The notes beneath the pieces are model-generated. The model made no database searches and had not been told where the DNA came from. It saw nothing but the letters and a program-made list of their open reading frames with translations. From Poriferisodalis sp965203655 (GTDB lineage Bacteria > Actinomycetota > Acidimicrobiia > Acidimicrobiales > Poriferisodalaceae): DNA of 64,000 bases. The position numbers and the translations under genes are program-made. Location: positions 1 through 64,000 of the forward strand of contig NZ_CBDBDD010000009.1 of the NCBI RefSeq assembly GCF_965203655.1. Reading direction: 5' to 3'. Each line of letters opens with the position of its first letter. Position 1 is the stretch's first letter. This document shows, piece after piece, positions 30,702 to 41,184 of this stretch.

Positions 30702-30762
30702 GGAGGCGCAACCGGGACGGACTGCAAAACCACTCCCGAGGGGTTCGAGCCCCGCGCCTCCA
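30702..30762 (+). other. tRNA-like element 2, anticodon-like GCA, no D arm
   Basis: The acceptor GGAGGCG (30702) pairs perfectly with CGCCTCC (30755-30761), discriminator A, followed by CCG instead of CCA. The T-like arm is GGGG-TTCGAG-CCCC (six-base loop). The anticodon-like loop is CTGCAAA (GCA, Cys) within a CGGGA/TCCCG hairpin. Only four bases join the acceptor to this hairpin, so the D arm is absent. Total length is 61 nt. The sequence after it (GTTCACGCTACGCG) resembles that after element 1 (AGTCACGCTATGCG), so the two arose by tandem duplication. Confidence 0.45.
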
Positions 30763-30839
30763 CCGTTCACGCTACGCGTAGGGAACTCACCGTGCAACAC
30801 ACCTGCGCGGCCCCGGAACGGGCGGGTAGGTTGCCCGCC

Positions 30840-32279
30840 ATGACCCAACCCACCACGCTCGGCGAACTGCGCAAGATCGGCTGGGTCTCCCGGCCGGTCA
30901 AAGAGGAGATGCGTGCGAATGCCGCCAAGGCCATCGCCGCGTCCGAGCCGTTGTTCGACGGGGTGCTGGGCTACGAGAACACGGTGCTGCCCCAGCTCGA
31001 GAACGCCATGCTGGCCGGCCACGACGTGGTGTTCCTGGGAGAGCGGGGCCAGGCCAAGACCCGCATGATCCGCTCGCTGGTGAACCTGCTCGACGAGTGG
31101 ATGCCCTACATCGAGGGCTCGGAGATCTTCGACGACCCCTACAACCCGGTGTCCCGCCACGCGCTCGATCTGGTTGCCGAGCACGGCGATGACACGCCGA
31201 TCGCCTGGGCGCATCGCAGCATTCGCTACGGCGAGAAGCTGGCCACGCCCGACACGTCGATCGCCGACCTGATCGGCGAGGTCGACCCGATCAAGGTGGC
31301 CGAGGGCCGGTACCTGTCCGACGAGCTGACACTGCACTACGGGCTGGTGCCGCGCACCAACCGCGGCATCTTCGCCATCAACGAGCTGCCCGACCTGGCC
31401 GAGCGGATCCAGGTGGGCCTGCTGAACGTGCTCGAGGAACGTGACGTTCAGATCCGCGGCTACAAGATCCGCCTGCCGCTCGACGTGCTGCTGGTGGCCA
31501 CGGCCAACCCCGAGGACTACACCAACCGGGGCCGCATCATCACGCCGCTGAAGGACCGCTTCGGCGCCCAGATCCGCACCCACTACCCGCTCGATGTCGA
31601 CACCGAGATGGACATCGCGTCGGCGGAGGCCCGCCCGCTCGACCTCACCGAGATGGGCGAGGGCGTGGTGGTCACGCTGCCCGATTTCATGGCCGAGATC
31701 GTGGCGACCTTCAGCCATGTGGCCCGTGCCAGCAGCCAGGTCAACCAGCGCTCGGGTGTGTCGGTGCGCATGACCGTCACCAACACCGAGACGCTCGCGG
31801 CCAACGCCACCCGGCGGGCGCTGCAACGCGGCGAGCGGCATGTGGTGCCCCGCGTCAGCGATCTGGAATCGCTCATGAGCTCCACCGCCGGCAAGATCGA
31901 GATCGAGTCGATGGAGGAGGGGCGCGACGGCAAGATCGTGGAAACCATGCTCAAGGCAGCCGTGCTCGAAGTGTTCAAGAATCGCTTCTCGCCCGACGAG
32001 CTGACCGATGTGGTCGCCAGCTTCGGCGAGGGCAAGGTGGTGCACACCGGCGACGACCTCGGCTCGGAGGCCTACATGGAGCTGCTCGCCGGCAACCAGG
32101 CGCTGGCCGTCGCCGCGGAGTCGCTGGTAGCCGCTGCGGCCGAACCGCAGTCGGACGAAGGCGCCGCGCCCGCAGTGCTGGCTTCGGCGGTCGAGCTGGT
32201 GCTCGAAGGCCTGCACCTGTCGAAGCGGCTCAACAAGGAGCATGTAGGTGCGCGAGCTACCTACCGCTCGCGTGGTTGA
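30840..32279 (+). CDS. MoxR/magnesium-chelatase-like AAA+ ATPase
   Basis: A 479-residue ATPase. The Walker A variant is FLGERGQAKTR, and FAINELPDL is the Walker B region. DVLLVATANPEDYTNRGRII carries sensor 1 and is followed by LKDRFGAQIRTHYPL (arginine-finger area). It starts at ATG 30840; longer upstream frames run through the tRNA-like elements. The VWA-domain protein overlaps its stop or follows it directly. MoxR-VWA pairs act as chaperones that insert metal or mature protein complexes; the client is not evident here. Confidence 0.9.
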   Translation: MTQPTTLGELRKIGWVSRPVKEEMRANAAKAIAASEPLFDGVLGYENTVLPQLENAMLAGHDVVFLGERGQAKTRMIRSLVNLLDEWMPYIEGSEIFDDPYNPVSRHALDLVAEHGDDTPIAWAHRSIRYGEKLATPDTSIADLIGEVDPIKVAEGRYLSDELTLHYGLVPRTNRGIFAINELPDLAERIQVGLLNVLEERDVQIRGYKIRLPLDVLLVATANPEDYTNRGRIITPLKDRFGAQIRTHYPLDVDTEMDIASAEARPLDLTEMGEGVVVTLPDFMAEIVATFSHVARASSQVNQRSGVSVRMTVTNTETLAANATRRALQRGERHVVPRVSDLESLMSSTAGKIEIESMEEGRDGKIVETMLKAAVLEVFKNRFSPDELTDVVASFGEGKVVHTGDDLGSEAYMELLAGNQALAVAAESLVAAAAEPQSDEGAAPAVLASAVELVLEGLHLSKRLNKEHVGARATYRSRG

Positions 32280-32287
32280 GTGAAGCA

Positions 32288-34324
32288 ATGAAGATCCGTT
32301 GGCGTCGGGCACGCCGCGAGGGCGCCCGGTTCCGCTACTCGGCGTGGGACGGCACCCAGACCGGCTTCGACTTCGACGCGGAGAGCCTCTTCGCCGAGAT
32401 GACCGACGACCTGCTGTATCACGGTGATCTCAATGCCGCCCTGCGCCGGCTCATGCAGCAGGGCTTCACCGACTCCGAGGGCAACCGGCTCGAAGGCCTG
32501 CGCGAGATGATCGAGCGGCTGCGCGACCGGCGCAAGGAGATGCTCGAGCAGTTCGACCTCGGCGGCGTCTACGACGACATCGCCCGCGAGCTCGACGAGA
32601 TCACCGACACCGAGCGCGAGGCGCTGGAGGAGTTCGCGCAGGACGCGGCCGACAGCGGTGACGAGCGCCGCGAAGAGATCGCCCAGTCCAGCGCGGCGGA
32701 GCGCAACCTGCAGCTCGACATGCTGCCCCCCGACCTGGCCGGGAAGATGCGCGGCCTGCAGAGCTACGACTTCGAGTCGCCCGAGGCCCGCGAGCAGTTC
32801 AACGAGCTCGTCGAGCGGCTGCGCCAGGAAGTCGCCCAGAGCTACTTCGACCAGATGACCGGCGCCATGGGCAACATGAGCCCCGAGGATCTGGCCCGCA
32901 CCAAGGACATGATGGCCGAGCTCAACCAGATGCTCGAGCAGCGTGCCCGCGGCGAGGAGCCCGACTTCGAAGGGTTCATGGACCGCTACGGCGACTTCTT
33001 TCCTGAGAACCCCCAGACGCTCGACGAGCTGCTCGAGATCATGGCCAAGCGCATGGCGGCCATGTCTTCCATGCTCAACTCGATGACGCCCGCCCAGCGT
33101 CAGCAGCTCGCCGACCTGGCATCGCAGCTCATGGACGACATGGACCTGCAGTGGCAGGCCCAGCAGCTCGCACAGAACCTCCAGCAGGCGTTCCCCGACA
33201 TGGGCTGGGACCGGGGCTACCAGTTCGGCGGCGACGACCCGTTGTCGATGTCCCAGGCGGCCGATGTGCTTGCCCAGCTCGGCGATCTTGATGCGCTGTC
33301 GGAGATGCTCCAGGGTGCGGTCAGTCCCTCGGCGCTGGCCGAGGTGGATCCCGAGCGGGTGCGCGAGCTGCTCGGCGACCAGTCCGCCGAGGCGCTCGAA
33401 CGGCTCAGCGAGATGGCGCGCATGCTCGAGGAATCAGGCCTCGCGCAGCACACCGAAGGACGCTTGGAGCTGACGCCGCGTGCGCTGCGGCGCATCGGTC
33501 AGAACGCGCTCGGCGACCTGTTCAACCGCCTGATGGACGACAAGGTCGGCAGCCACCAGGTGCGCAAGTCGGGCGTCGGCCACGAGTTCGCGTACGAGAC
33601 CAAGCCCTACGAGTTCGGCGACACGTTCAACCTGAACATCGAGCGCACCGTGCGCAATGCCGTGGCCCGCCAGGGCACCGGCACGCCGGTGAGCCTGACG
33701 CCGGACGACTTCGAGATCGAGCGATCCGAGCTGCTGTCGCGGGCATCCACGGTGCTGATGCTGGACCTGTCGCTGTCGATGCCGATGCGCGACAACTTCC
33801 TGCCCGCCAAGAAGGTCACGATGGCGCTGCATTCGCTGATCTCCACGCAGTTCCCGCGCGACTACCTGGGCATCGTGGGCTTCGCCGAATCAGCCTCCGA
33901 GCTGACCGCCGCGCAGCTGCCGGAGGTGTCGTGGGACTTCGCCTACGGCACCAACATGCAGCACGGTTTCATGATCGCCAGGCGCCTGCTGGCCCGCCAG
34001 ACCGGCTCGAAGCAGATCATCATGATCACCGACGGCGAGCCCACTGCCCACCTGGCGCGTGACGGGCGTCCGTACTTCGCCTACCCGCCGGTGCGCGAGA
34101 CCATCGAGGCCACGCTGCTCGAGGTGGCCCGGGCTACCCGCGAGGACATCCGCATCAACGTGTTCATGCTCGACCCGAACAGCTACCTGCGGGCGTTCGT
34201 GGAGAAGATGACCGAGATGAACGGCGGCCGGGCCTTCTTCACCAGCCCCCACAACCTTGGCGACTACGTGCTGGTCGACTTCCTCGAGCACCGCCGCAAG
34301 CTCATCACCAGCGGCCGCCTGTAG
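32288..34324 (+). CDS. VWA-domain protein, partner of the MoxR ATPase
   Basis: A protein of about 678 residues, mostly helical and acidic in the first 450 residues. The C-terminal von Willebrand A domain has the metal site D-x-S-x-S (LMLDLSLSMPMRDNF), with a Thr loop and ITDGEPTAHL. It is like the chelatase D-subunit or CoxE-type partners of MoxR ATPases. The start is ATG 32288, or TTG 32276, which would overlap the ATPase stop by 4 bp. It is translationally coupled to the ATPase. Confidence 0.88.
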   Translation: MKIRWRRARREGARFRYSAWDGTQTGFDFDAESLFAEMTDDLLYHGDLNAALRRLMQQGFTDSEGNRLEGLREMIERLRDRRKEMLEQFDLGGVYDDIARELDEITDTEREALEEFAQDAADSGDERREEIAQSSAAERNLQLDMLPPDLAGKMRGLQSYDFESPEAREQFNELVERLRQEVAQSYFDQMTGAMGNMSPEDLARTKDMMAELNQMLEQRARGEEPDFEGFMDRYGDFFPENPQTLDELLEIMAKRMAAMSSMLNSMTPAQRQQLADLASQLMDDMDLQWQAQQLAQNLQQAFPDMGWDRGYQFGGDDPLSMSQAADVLAQLGDLDALSEMLQGAVSPSALAEVDPERVRELLGDQSAEALERLSEMARMLEESGLAQHTEGRLELTPRALRRIGQNALGDLFNRLMDDKVGSHQVRKSGVGHEFAYETKPYEFGDTFNLNIERTVRNAVARQGTGTPVSLTPDDFEIERSELLSRASTVLMLDLSLSMPMRDNFLPAKKVTMALHSLISTQFPRDYLGIVGFAESASELTAAQLPEVSWDFAYGTNMQHGFMIARRLLARQTGSKQIIMITDGEPTAHLARDGRPYFAYPPVRETIEATLLEVARATREDIRINVFMLDPNSYLRAFVEKMTEMNGGRAFFTSPHNLGDYVLVDFLEHRRKLITSGRL

Positions 34325-34343
34325 CTGCTGCGTTCCCGGTGGC

Positions 34344-35054
34344 TCAGTCGGGAGGGTGCAGGCCGTCGAGGACCATGTCGGCGAACTGTCGGGCGAGGTC
34401 TTCGAGACGCAGTTCGCCACCGGGGCGGTACCAGCTGGCCAGCGAATTCAGTCCGGAGATCATGATGCGGGCGAGGACCTTGGCGTTGGCGCCGGCTCGC
34501 AGCGAACCATCGGCCTGACCCTCGGTGAGCAGGCCCACCCAGAGATTGGCGAACTCGCGCAGTGGCACCGCCAGGCTCTCGCGGGTCTGCGGGGGCGATT
34601 CGTTGAAACAGCGGATGTTGGCGACCGTGAAGTTGCTCTCGGCGACGATGCAGTTGACGTAGGCGACGATGGCCTCGGCCAGGCGGTCGGAACCTCGCGC
34701 TTCGGGACCCAGCGCTTCCAGCGCTGCGTTGATGGCAGAGCGGGCATGGTCGATGCCCACGCTCAGCACCTCTTCGACGATCGCGTCCTTGGAGTCGAAG
34801 TGGTAGTAGAGGCTGCCGGCCTGCATCTCGGCCGCGGCGGCGATGTCGGTCAGCGTGGTGGCGGCATAGCCACGGCACGAGAGCAGGCGCGCGGCGGCAT
34901 CCAAGATGCGCATACGGCTGCGCTCGCCCTTGCGGATCCGGCGGCCATTGCCGTTCCCGATGTCGTCGCTGCTGGCGTCGTCATTGCCGTTGCCGGGCGA
35001 ATCGCCGGCTTCTGCGGGAACGGGCTCTAGATCGGCTGCATCGGTGCTGCTCAT
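34344..35054 (-). CDS. TetR-family transcriptional regulator
   Basis: A 236-residue protein. After a 45-residue Asp/Asn/Gly-rich leader, the helix-turn-helix is ILDAAARLLSCRGYAATTLT, then EMQAGSLYYHFDSKDAIVEE, the TetR signature. The C-terminal ligand domain has a FadR/KstR2-like feel (SWYRPGGELRLEDLARQFAD). It starts at ATG 35054. It is divergent from the LLM oxidoreductase gene (152 bp), which is a plausible target. Confidence 0.9.
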   Translation of the reverse strand: MSSTDAADLEPVPAEAGDSPGNGNDDASSDDIGNGNGRRIRKGERSRMRILDAAARLLSCRGYAATTLTDIAAAAEMQAGSLYYHFDSKDAIVEEVLSVGIDHARSAINAALEALGPEARGSDRLAEAIVAYVNCIVAESNFTVANIRCFNESPPQTRESLAVPLREFANLWVGLLTEGQADGSLRAGANAKVLARIMISGLNSLASWYRPGGELRLEDLARQFADMVLDGLHPPD

Positions 35055-35206
35055 GCCGCAGAAAAACCTAGTCCTGAACAGGCGTTCATGCAGTGGTCGG
35101 CGGCCGAAAGGTGCGTGCGGGGCTCTCGGGACCCTCCGCAGGACGCTCACCTACACTCCGCAGTGAACCCCGGATCGTGCCGGGGAGCGAGACAGCGGGA
35201 GCCAGA

Positions 35207-36331
35207 GTGAAGTTCAGCTTGTTCATGTACTGCACGATCGGCCGCCGGCATGAACTCGAAGCCGGCCTCGCAGGACTGAATAACGATTACTACCAACGGA
35301 TGCTCGGCGAGATTGCCGAGATCGCGCGTTTCGCCGACAACAACGGCTGGTACGGCTTCGGCCATCCCGAGCACCACCTGCAGATCGAGGGCTTCGAGAT
35401 CTCCAACGACTTGAACCTGATGGCGAGCTGGATCGCCCAGCACACCACCCGGCTGCGGCCGATCGCTTGCGGTTACGTGTCGACCACGCACAACCCGATG
35501 CGTGTCGCCGAGCAGGTGGCGACGCTCGACCACATGACCGGCGGGCGGCTGTGCTTCGGCGTGGTGCGCGGTTACCAGCACCGCTGGGTGGACCAGTTCA
35601 AGATCCGGCCTGACCTCGCAGCGGTCGGCAAGTGGAACCGCGGCACCGACGAAGATGCCTACAACCGCCGCTTCTTCGAGGAATTCGTGGATGTGGTGCT
35701 CACCGCCTTGCGCAACAACACGTTCTCCTACGAGGGCGAGTTCTGGCGGTTCCCCAACGACAACCTCAACCCGCACACCCACACCGTCTATTCCGACTAC
35801 GGCGCCGGGGTCGACGCTGACATGACGATCCACGAGGTCGGCATCGCCCCGCGCCCGCTGCAGTCGCCGCACCCGCCCCTGTACGGCGGGTTCACCATGT
35901 CGATGGATTCGGCGGTCTTCTGGGCGCGCTACGGCGGCACGCCGATCGTGCTCAGCGACAAGATGGACTTCTGCGAAGCGCTGTGGAAGGCGTACCGCAC
36001 CGAGGCTGCGCAGCACGGCGTGACCAAGCCCCGCGGCCACGAGTGCGGCTGGGGCGGCGTGGCGGTATGCGCGCCTACCGACGCCGAGGCGTGGGAGCTG
36101 TTCGCCGACATGGAGTGGTTCTGGAACCAGTGGGCCATCCAGTTCGGCCAGGGCATGCCGCTGCAGCTCGTCGGCAGCCCCGACACGATCAGCCGCCAGA
36201 TCGAGGAGGCGCAGACGGTGCTCGGCATCGAGGAAGCGTTCTTTTTGGTGCCCCAGGGCATCCACTCCGCCGACCAGATCAACGCGTCGCTCGAGCTCAT
36301 CAGCGACAAGGTGATGCCGCGTTTTGCCTGA
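35207..36331 (+). CDS. LLM-class flavin-dependent oxidoreductase (luciferase-like monooxygenase)
   Basis: A 374-residue TIM-barrel protein of the bacterial luciferase superfamily. It opens KFSLFMYCTIGRRH, has GYGHPEH-like YGFGHPEHHLQIEGFEIS, then CGYVSTTHNPMRVAEQVATL and LDHMTGGRLCFGVVRGYQ, which are flavin/F420-phosphate elements. It probably uses reduced FMN or F420 to oxidise a small organic substrate. It starts with GTG 35207 behind GGGAG. The TetR gene is divergent from it. Confidence 0.9.
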   Translation: MKFSLFMYCTIGRRHELEAGLAGLNNDYYQRMLGEIAEIARFADNNGWYGFGHPEHHLQIEGFEISNDLNLMASWIAQHTTRLRPIACGYVSTTHNPMRVAEQVATLDHMTGGRLCFGVVRGYQHRWVDQFKIRPDLAAVGKWNRGTDEDAYNRRFFEEFVDVVLTALRNNTFSYEGEFWRFPNDNLNPHTHTVYSDYGAGVDADMTIHEVGIAPRPLQSPHPPLYGGFTMSMDSAVFWARYGGTPIVLSDKMDFCEALWKAYRTEAAQHGVTKPRGHECGWGGVAVCAPTDAEAWELFADMEWFWNQWAIQFGQGMPLQLVGSPDTISRQIEEAQTVLGIEEAFFLVPQGIHSADQINASLELISDKVMPRFA

Positions 36332-36349
36332 ACCGCGTGAGCGCTTGTC

Positions 36350-36718
36350 GTGATCTCCGGCATCTCTGAACGGACGGTCACTGCGCCCGACGGCTCGCGG
36401 GCAGTGGTGGTGACGCCACGCGGTGAGCTCGATCTGGCTGCCATCGCGTCGCTGGACAGCGCGCTGCGCTCAGCGCTGGCGACTGCGGGATCGGTGCCAC
36501 GGCTCGTCGTCGACCTGTCCGACGTCGATGTCCTGCAGCCGGTAGTTCTCGGCGTCTTGCTCGACGTCCGCCGGCGCTGCCGGACCGTCGACGTCGATTT
36601 GGTGCTGCTGGTGACAACGCCCGGGGTGGCCTCAACCTTGATCGAGAACGAGGTCGATTCGCTCTTCGACACAGCCTCCGGGCTGGAAGCAGCGATTGCG
36701 GGGGTGACCGGTCGCTGA
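36350..36718 (+). CDS. STAS-domain protein (anti-sigma-factor antagonist-like) lacking the phosphorylated serine
   Basis: A 122-residue single STAS domain (VVVTPRGELDLAAIASLDSA; VPRLVVDLSDVDVLQPVVLG). In SpoIIAA/RsbV-type antagonists the strand is followed by D-S-(S/T)-G, with the serine phosphorylated by the anti-sigma kinase. Here that place reads LQPVVLG, so the switch site is missing. The protein may be constitutively active or have a structural role. It begins with GTG 36350, 18 bp after the LLM gene. Confidence 0.72.
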   Translation: MISGISERTVTAPDGSRAVVVTPRGELDLAAIASLDSALRSALATAGSVPRLVVDLSDVDVLQPVVLGVLLDVRRRCRTVDVDLVLLVTTPGVASTLIENEVDSLFDTASGLEAAIAGVTGR

Positions 36719-36795
36719 GCCTCGCCGCAACTAGGCGGGCGACAACCCAGCGCCGCACGGCACCTCTTGTAGCTGCACCTATCCTGTGCGGCGAT

Positions 36796-38169
36796 ATGGC
36801 GGGTCCGGAGTACCTGTTCCAACGCGAGACATTCGCAGGCGGCGACAGGTGGTTGGCCCGGTTCGTGGCCCAACCGATCCTCAGGTTCGTCCATCGCGAG
36901 GTCGCCAGCGGCGTGCTGCTGCTGGTGGCCGCGACCACGGCGCTCATCTGGGCCAATTCGCCGTGGAGCCAGAGTTACTTCGACTTCTGGCACACCGAGA
37001 TCGACCTGACCGTCGGCGGCTACCACGTCCACCCGCTGAGCTTGGAGGCGTTCGTCAACGACGGCCTCATGGCGATGTTCTTCTTCGTGGTGGGACTCGA
37101 GATCAAGCGCGAGCTGGTGACCGGATACCTCTCGAGCGTTCGTGCCGCGACGCTGCCGGCGATCGCCGCCATCGGCGGGATGGTCGTGCCCGCGCTGGCC
37201 TATGTCGTGTTCAACCCATCAGGGGAAGCCGCTTCGGGCTGGGGCATCCCGATGGCCACCGACATCGCATTCGCAGTGGGCGTGGTGGCGCTGCTCGGGT
37301 CTCGCGTGCCCCCAATCCTCAAGTTGTTCCTGCTGACGCTGGCCATCGTGGACGACATCGGGGCCATCGCGGTGATCGCGATCTTCTACGCCGGCGATCT
37401 GGACCTCAGATGGCTGGCAGTCGCCATCGGGCTGACCCTCGTGGTGCGGGCCCTTGCGCTGATGAAGGTGTGGGCGCTCGAGGTCTACTGGGTGCTGGGC
37501 CTCGTCATCTGGTACGCCACGCTGGAGTCGGGTGTGCACGCCACCATCGCCGGCGTGGTGCTCGGCCTGCTGACGCCCGCCAAGCCGCTGCTGGACCGTG
37601 CGAAGGCCCAGGACATGGTGGATCATCTCCCCGACGATCCCAGCGTCGAGCAGGTCCACCAGGCGTCATTCCTGGTGCAGGAATCGGTGCCGGTGACCGA
37701 GCGGCTCGAGTCGCTGCTGCACCCGTTCACGGCGTTCTTGATCGTGCCGATCTTCGCGCTCGCCAACGCCGGGGTGCCGCTCTCGGTCGACACGGTGACC
37801 GAAGCCGCCGGCTCGCCCGTCACCTGGGGTGTCATCTTGGGACTGGTGGTCGGCAAGCCGCTCGGCATCGCGCTGTTCACCTGGGTGGCGACCCTGTTCG
37901 GCTTCAGCCTGCCCGAAGGGATGAATTGGCCGCAGTTCGTGGGCATGGGCTTCGCCGCCGGCATCGGCTTCACCGTGTCGATATTCATCACCGGGCTGGC
38001 TTTCGACGACGGCGGCATCACCGATCTGGCCAAGATCGGCATCCTGGTCGCCTCGGGTGCTGCGGGCGGGGCTGCGCTGGCGCTGCTGTGGTTCTCCGGC
38101 AAGCGCGGTGCTCACACCGAAGTCCCGCCCACCGAGCACCACTCCCACGACGGGACTTCTGCATCCTGA
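36796..38169 (+). CDS. nhaA: Na+/H+ antiporter NhaA
   Basis: A 457-residue, 12-helix antiporter. The two ion-binding aspartates are in the family motif IVDDIGAIAVIAIFY. Other signatures are FFFVVGLEIKRELV and GIPMATDIAFAVGVVALLG. It expels Na+ in exchange for protons at the plasma membrane. The C-terminus is His-rich (PPTEHHSHDG). It is followed closely by the membrane pyrophosphatase, so ion pumping and sodium export are encoded side by side. Confidence 0.96.
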   Translation: MAGPEYLFQRETFAGGDRWLARFVAQPILRFVHREVASGVLLLVAATTALIWANSPWSQSYFDFWHTEIDLTVGGYHVHPLSLEAFVNDGLMAMFFFVVGLEIKRELVTGYLSSVRAATLPAIAAIGGMVVPALAYVVFNPSGEAASGWGIPMATDIAFAVGVVALLGSRVPPILKLFLLTLAIVDDIGAIAVIAIFYAGDLDLRWLAVAIGLTLVVRALALMKVWALEVYWVLGLVIWYATLESGVHATIAGVVLGLLTPAKPLLDRAKAQDMVDHLPDDPSVEQVHQASFLVQESVPVTERLESLLHPFTAFLIVPIFALANAGVPLSVDTVTEAAGSPVTWGVILGLVVGKPLGIALFTWVATLFGFSLPEGMNWPQFVGMGFAAGIGFTVSIFITGLAFDDGGITDLAKIGILVASGAAGGAALALLWFSGKRGAHTEVPPTEHHSHDGTSAS

Positions 38170-38215
38170 CCTTCGGTCCGGCATACTCCCCCGAGCCATC
38201 CCGACGTGACCCGGT

Positions 38216-38262
38216 CCTGACTCGACCTGATCCTGATCTGACCTGACTTGACCTGACTCCGA
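38216..38262 (+). repeat. degenerate tandem 10-mer repeat before the pyrophosphatase gene
   Basis: Four to five units of CCTGACTYGA (starts at 38216, 32, 42, 52, with a 6-base partial at 26). The array ends 20 bp before the GTG of the pyrophosphatase gene. It is probably slippage-prone DNA in the leader. Confidence 0.7.
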
Positions 38263-38281
38263 TGTGCCCCTGGAGGCCCAT

Positions 38282-40390
<2,109 letters not shown>

Positions 40391-40402
40391 GCGGCGAAGC
40401 CG

Positions 40403-40801
40403 TCAGGCGCCGAGGACGGCCATGCCGATGGCGCGGGCCGCTTCTGCCTGACGCCGGTCGAACGTCAGCACGGTCGCATTCGGGCTCGCCCGTCGGGCAG
40501 CCGCCAGGTGGATCGCGTCGAGCGAGCGGCACAGCGTCTCCTCAGCAATCCGGGCTGCGTCCTCGAGTACGTGTTCGTCGAGAGCCACGATGTCGAACGC
40601 GGTGAGATGAAGTCGAAAGTCGCGGCGCTTGTCTGTCAGCTCTGGCTCGGCCAGAAGGCGCACGAGATTGCGGCGCACTTCGACTTCGGCAAGACGTGAG
40701 GTCACGAGCGTCGGTTCAGCGTCCATGGACCGCAGAGCGATGTCAGAGTCCGGTTCGGCCACGTAGCGCTTGACGAGAGCGCTCGATTCCACATAGAGCA
40801 T
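40403..40801 (-). CDS. PIN-domain ribonuclease toxin
   Basis: A 132-residue PIN toxin. The first acidic residue is Glu rather than Asp (MLYVESSALVKRYVAEPDS). The remaining ones are present (RLAEVEVRRNL, CRSLDAIHLAAA, VLTFDRRQAEAA). The ATG at 40801 overlaps the antitoxin stop by 1 bp. It converges on the pyrophosphatase gene with a 12-bp gap. Confidence 0.88.
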   Translation of the reverse strand: MLYVESSALVKRYVAEPDSDIALRSMDAEPTLVTSRLAEVEVRRNLVRLLAEPELTDKRRDFRLHLTAFDIVALDEHVLEDAARIAEETLCRSLDAIHLAAARRASPNATVLTFDRRQAEAARAIGMAVLGA

Positions 40802-41112
40802 CAGTCGCCGCGGTCCTCGTCGAGTACCTCCATGATGGTGAGTCCTGAACTGGACGGGACTGGCTGTGGCGGATCGAAGTGCTTGAGGCCGCCGCGCCGC
40901 TTGGCGGGCGTGATCCAGCCTTCGGCGACGCCCTGCTCGATGCGTGCCAGGTCGTCGAGCGTCGAGGGGTCCAGCGGGGTGAGCTGCGCCACCGGCCGGC
41001 CCCGGTCGGTGACGATGAGGCGCTCGCCGCCGGCAGCCCGCCGCACGCACTCCGACAGCTTCGCCTTCAGCTCCCGGATGCCGATGCCCGTGCTCGCTGC
41101 CTCACTGCTCAT
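40801..41112 (-). CDS. Phd/YefM-type antitoxin
   Basis: A 103-residue protein. The N-terminal Phd fold is clear: GIGIRELKAKLSECVRRAAG, then GERLIVTDRGRPVAQLTPL. The Pro-rich C-terminal part should cover the PIN toxin encoded directly downstream. Family knowledge predicts autorepression; repeated TTGTGAC-like words upstream are candidate operators. Confidence 0.9.
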   Translation of the reverse strand: MSSEAASTGIGIRELKAKLSECVRRAAGGERLIVTDRGRPVAQLTPLDPSTLDDLARIEQGVAEGWITPAKRRGGLKHFDPPQPVPSSSGLTIMEVLDEDRGD

Positions 41113-41184
41113 GTGACCACACTAGCAAGTGATGAGGTCACAGTGTGAACAAATTGTGACTACATCAAGTCAATTTGTGGTCAC
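41113..41184 (-). promoter_or_regulatory. AT-rich promoter/operator region of the Phd/PIN pair
   Basis: GTGACCACA at 41113-41121 is an exact inverted match to TGTGGTCAC at 41176-41184. Inside are AAATTGTGAC and AATTTGTGGTCAC in direct orientation, and GGTCACAGTGTGA. Repeated TGTGAC words in the only AT-rich stretch upstream of the antitoxin fit an autoregulatory operator. Confidence 0.45.

Noticed and set aside
30609..30762. Calling the two elements ordinary tRNA-Tyr and tRNA-Cys
   Set aside because: Five or more bases are missing from the D arm and the anticodon stems contain mismatches; a standard cloverleaf cannot be drawn.
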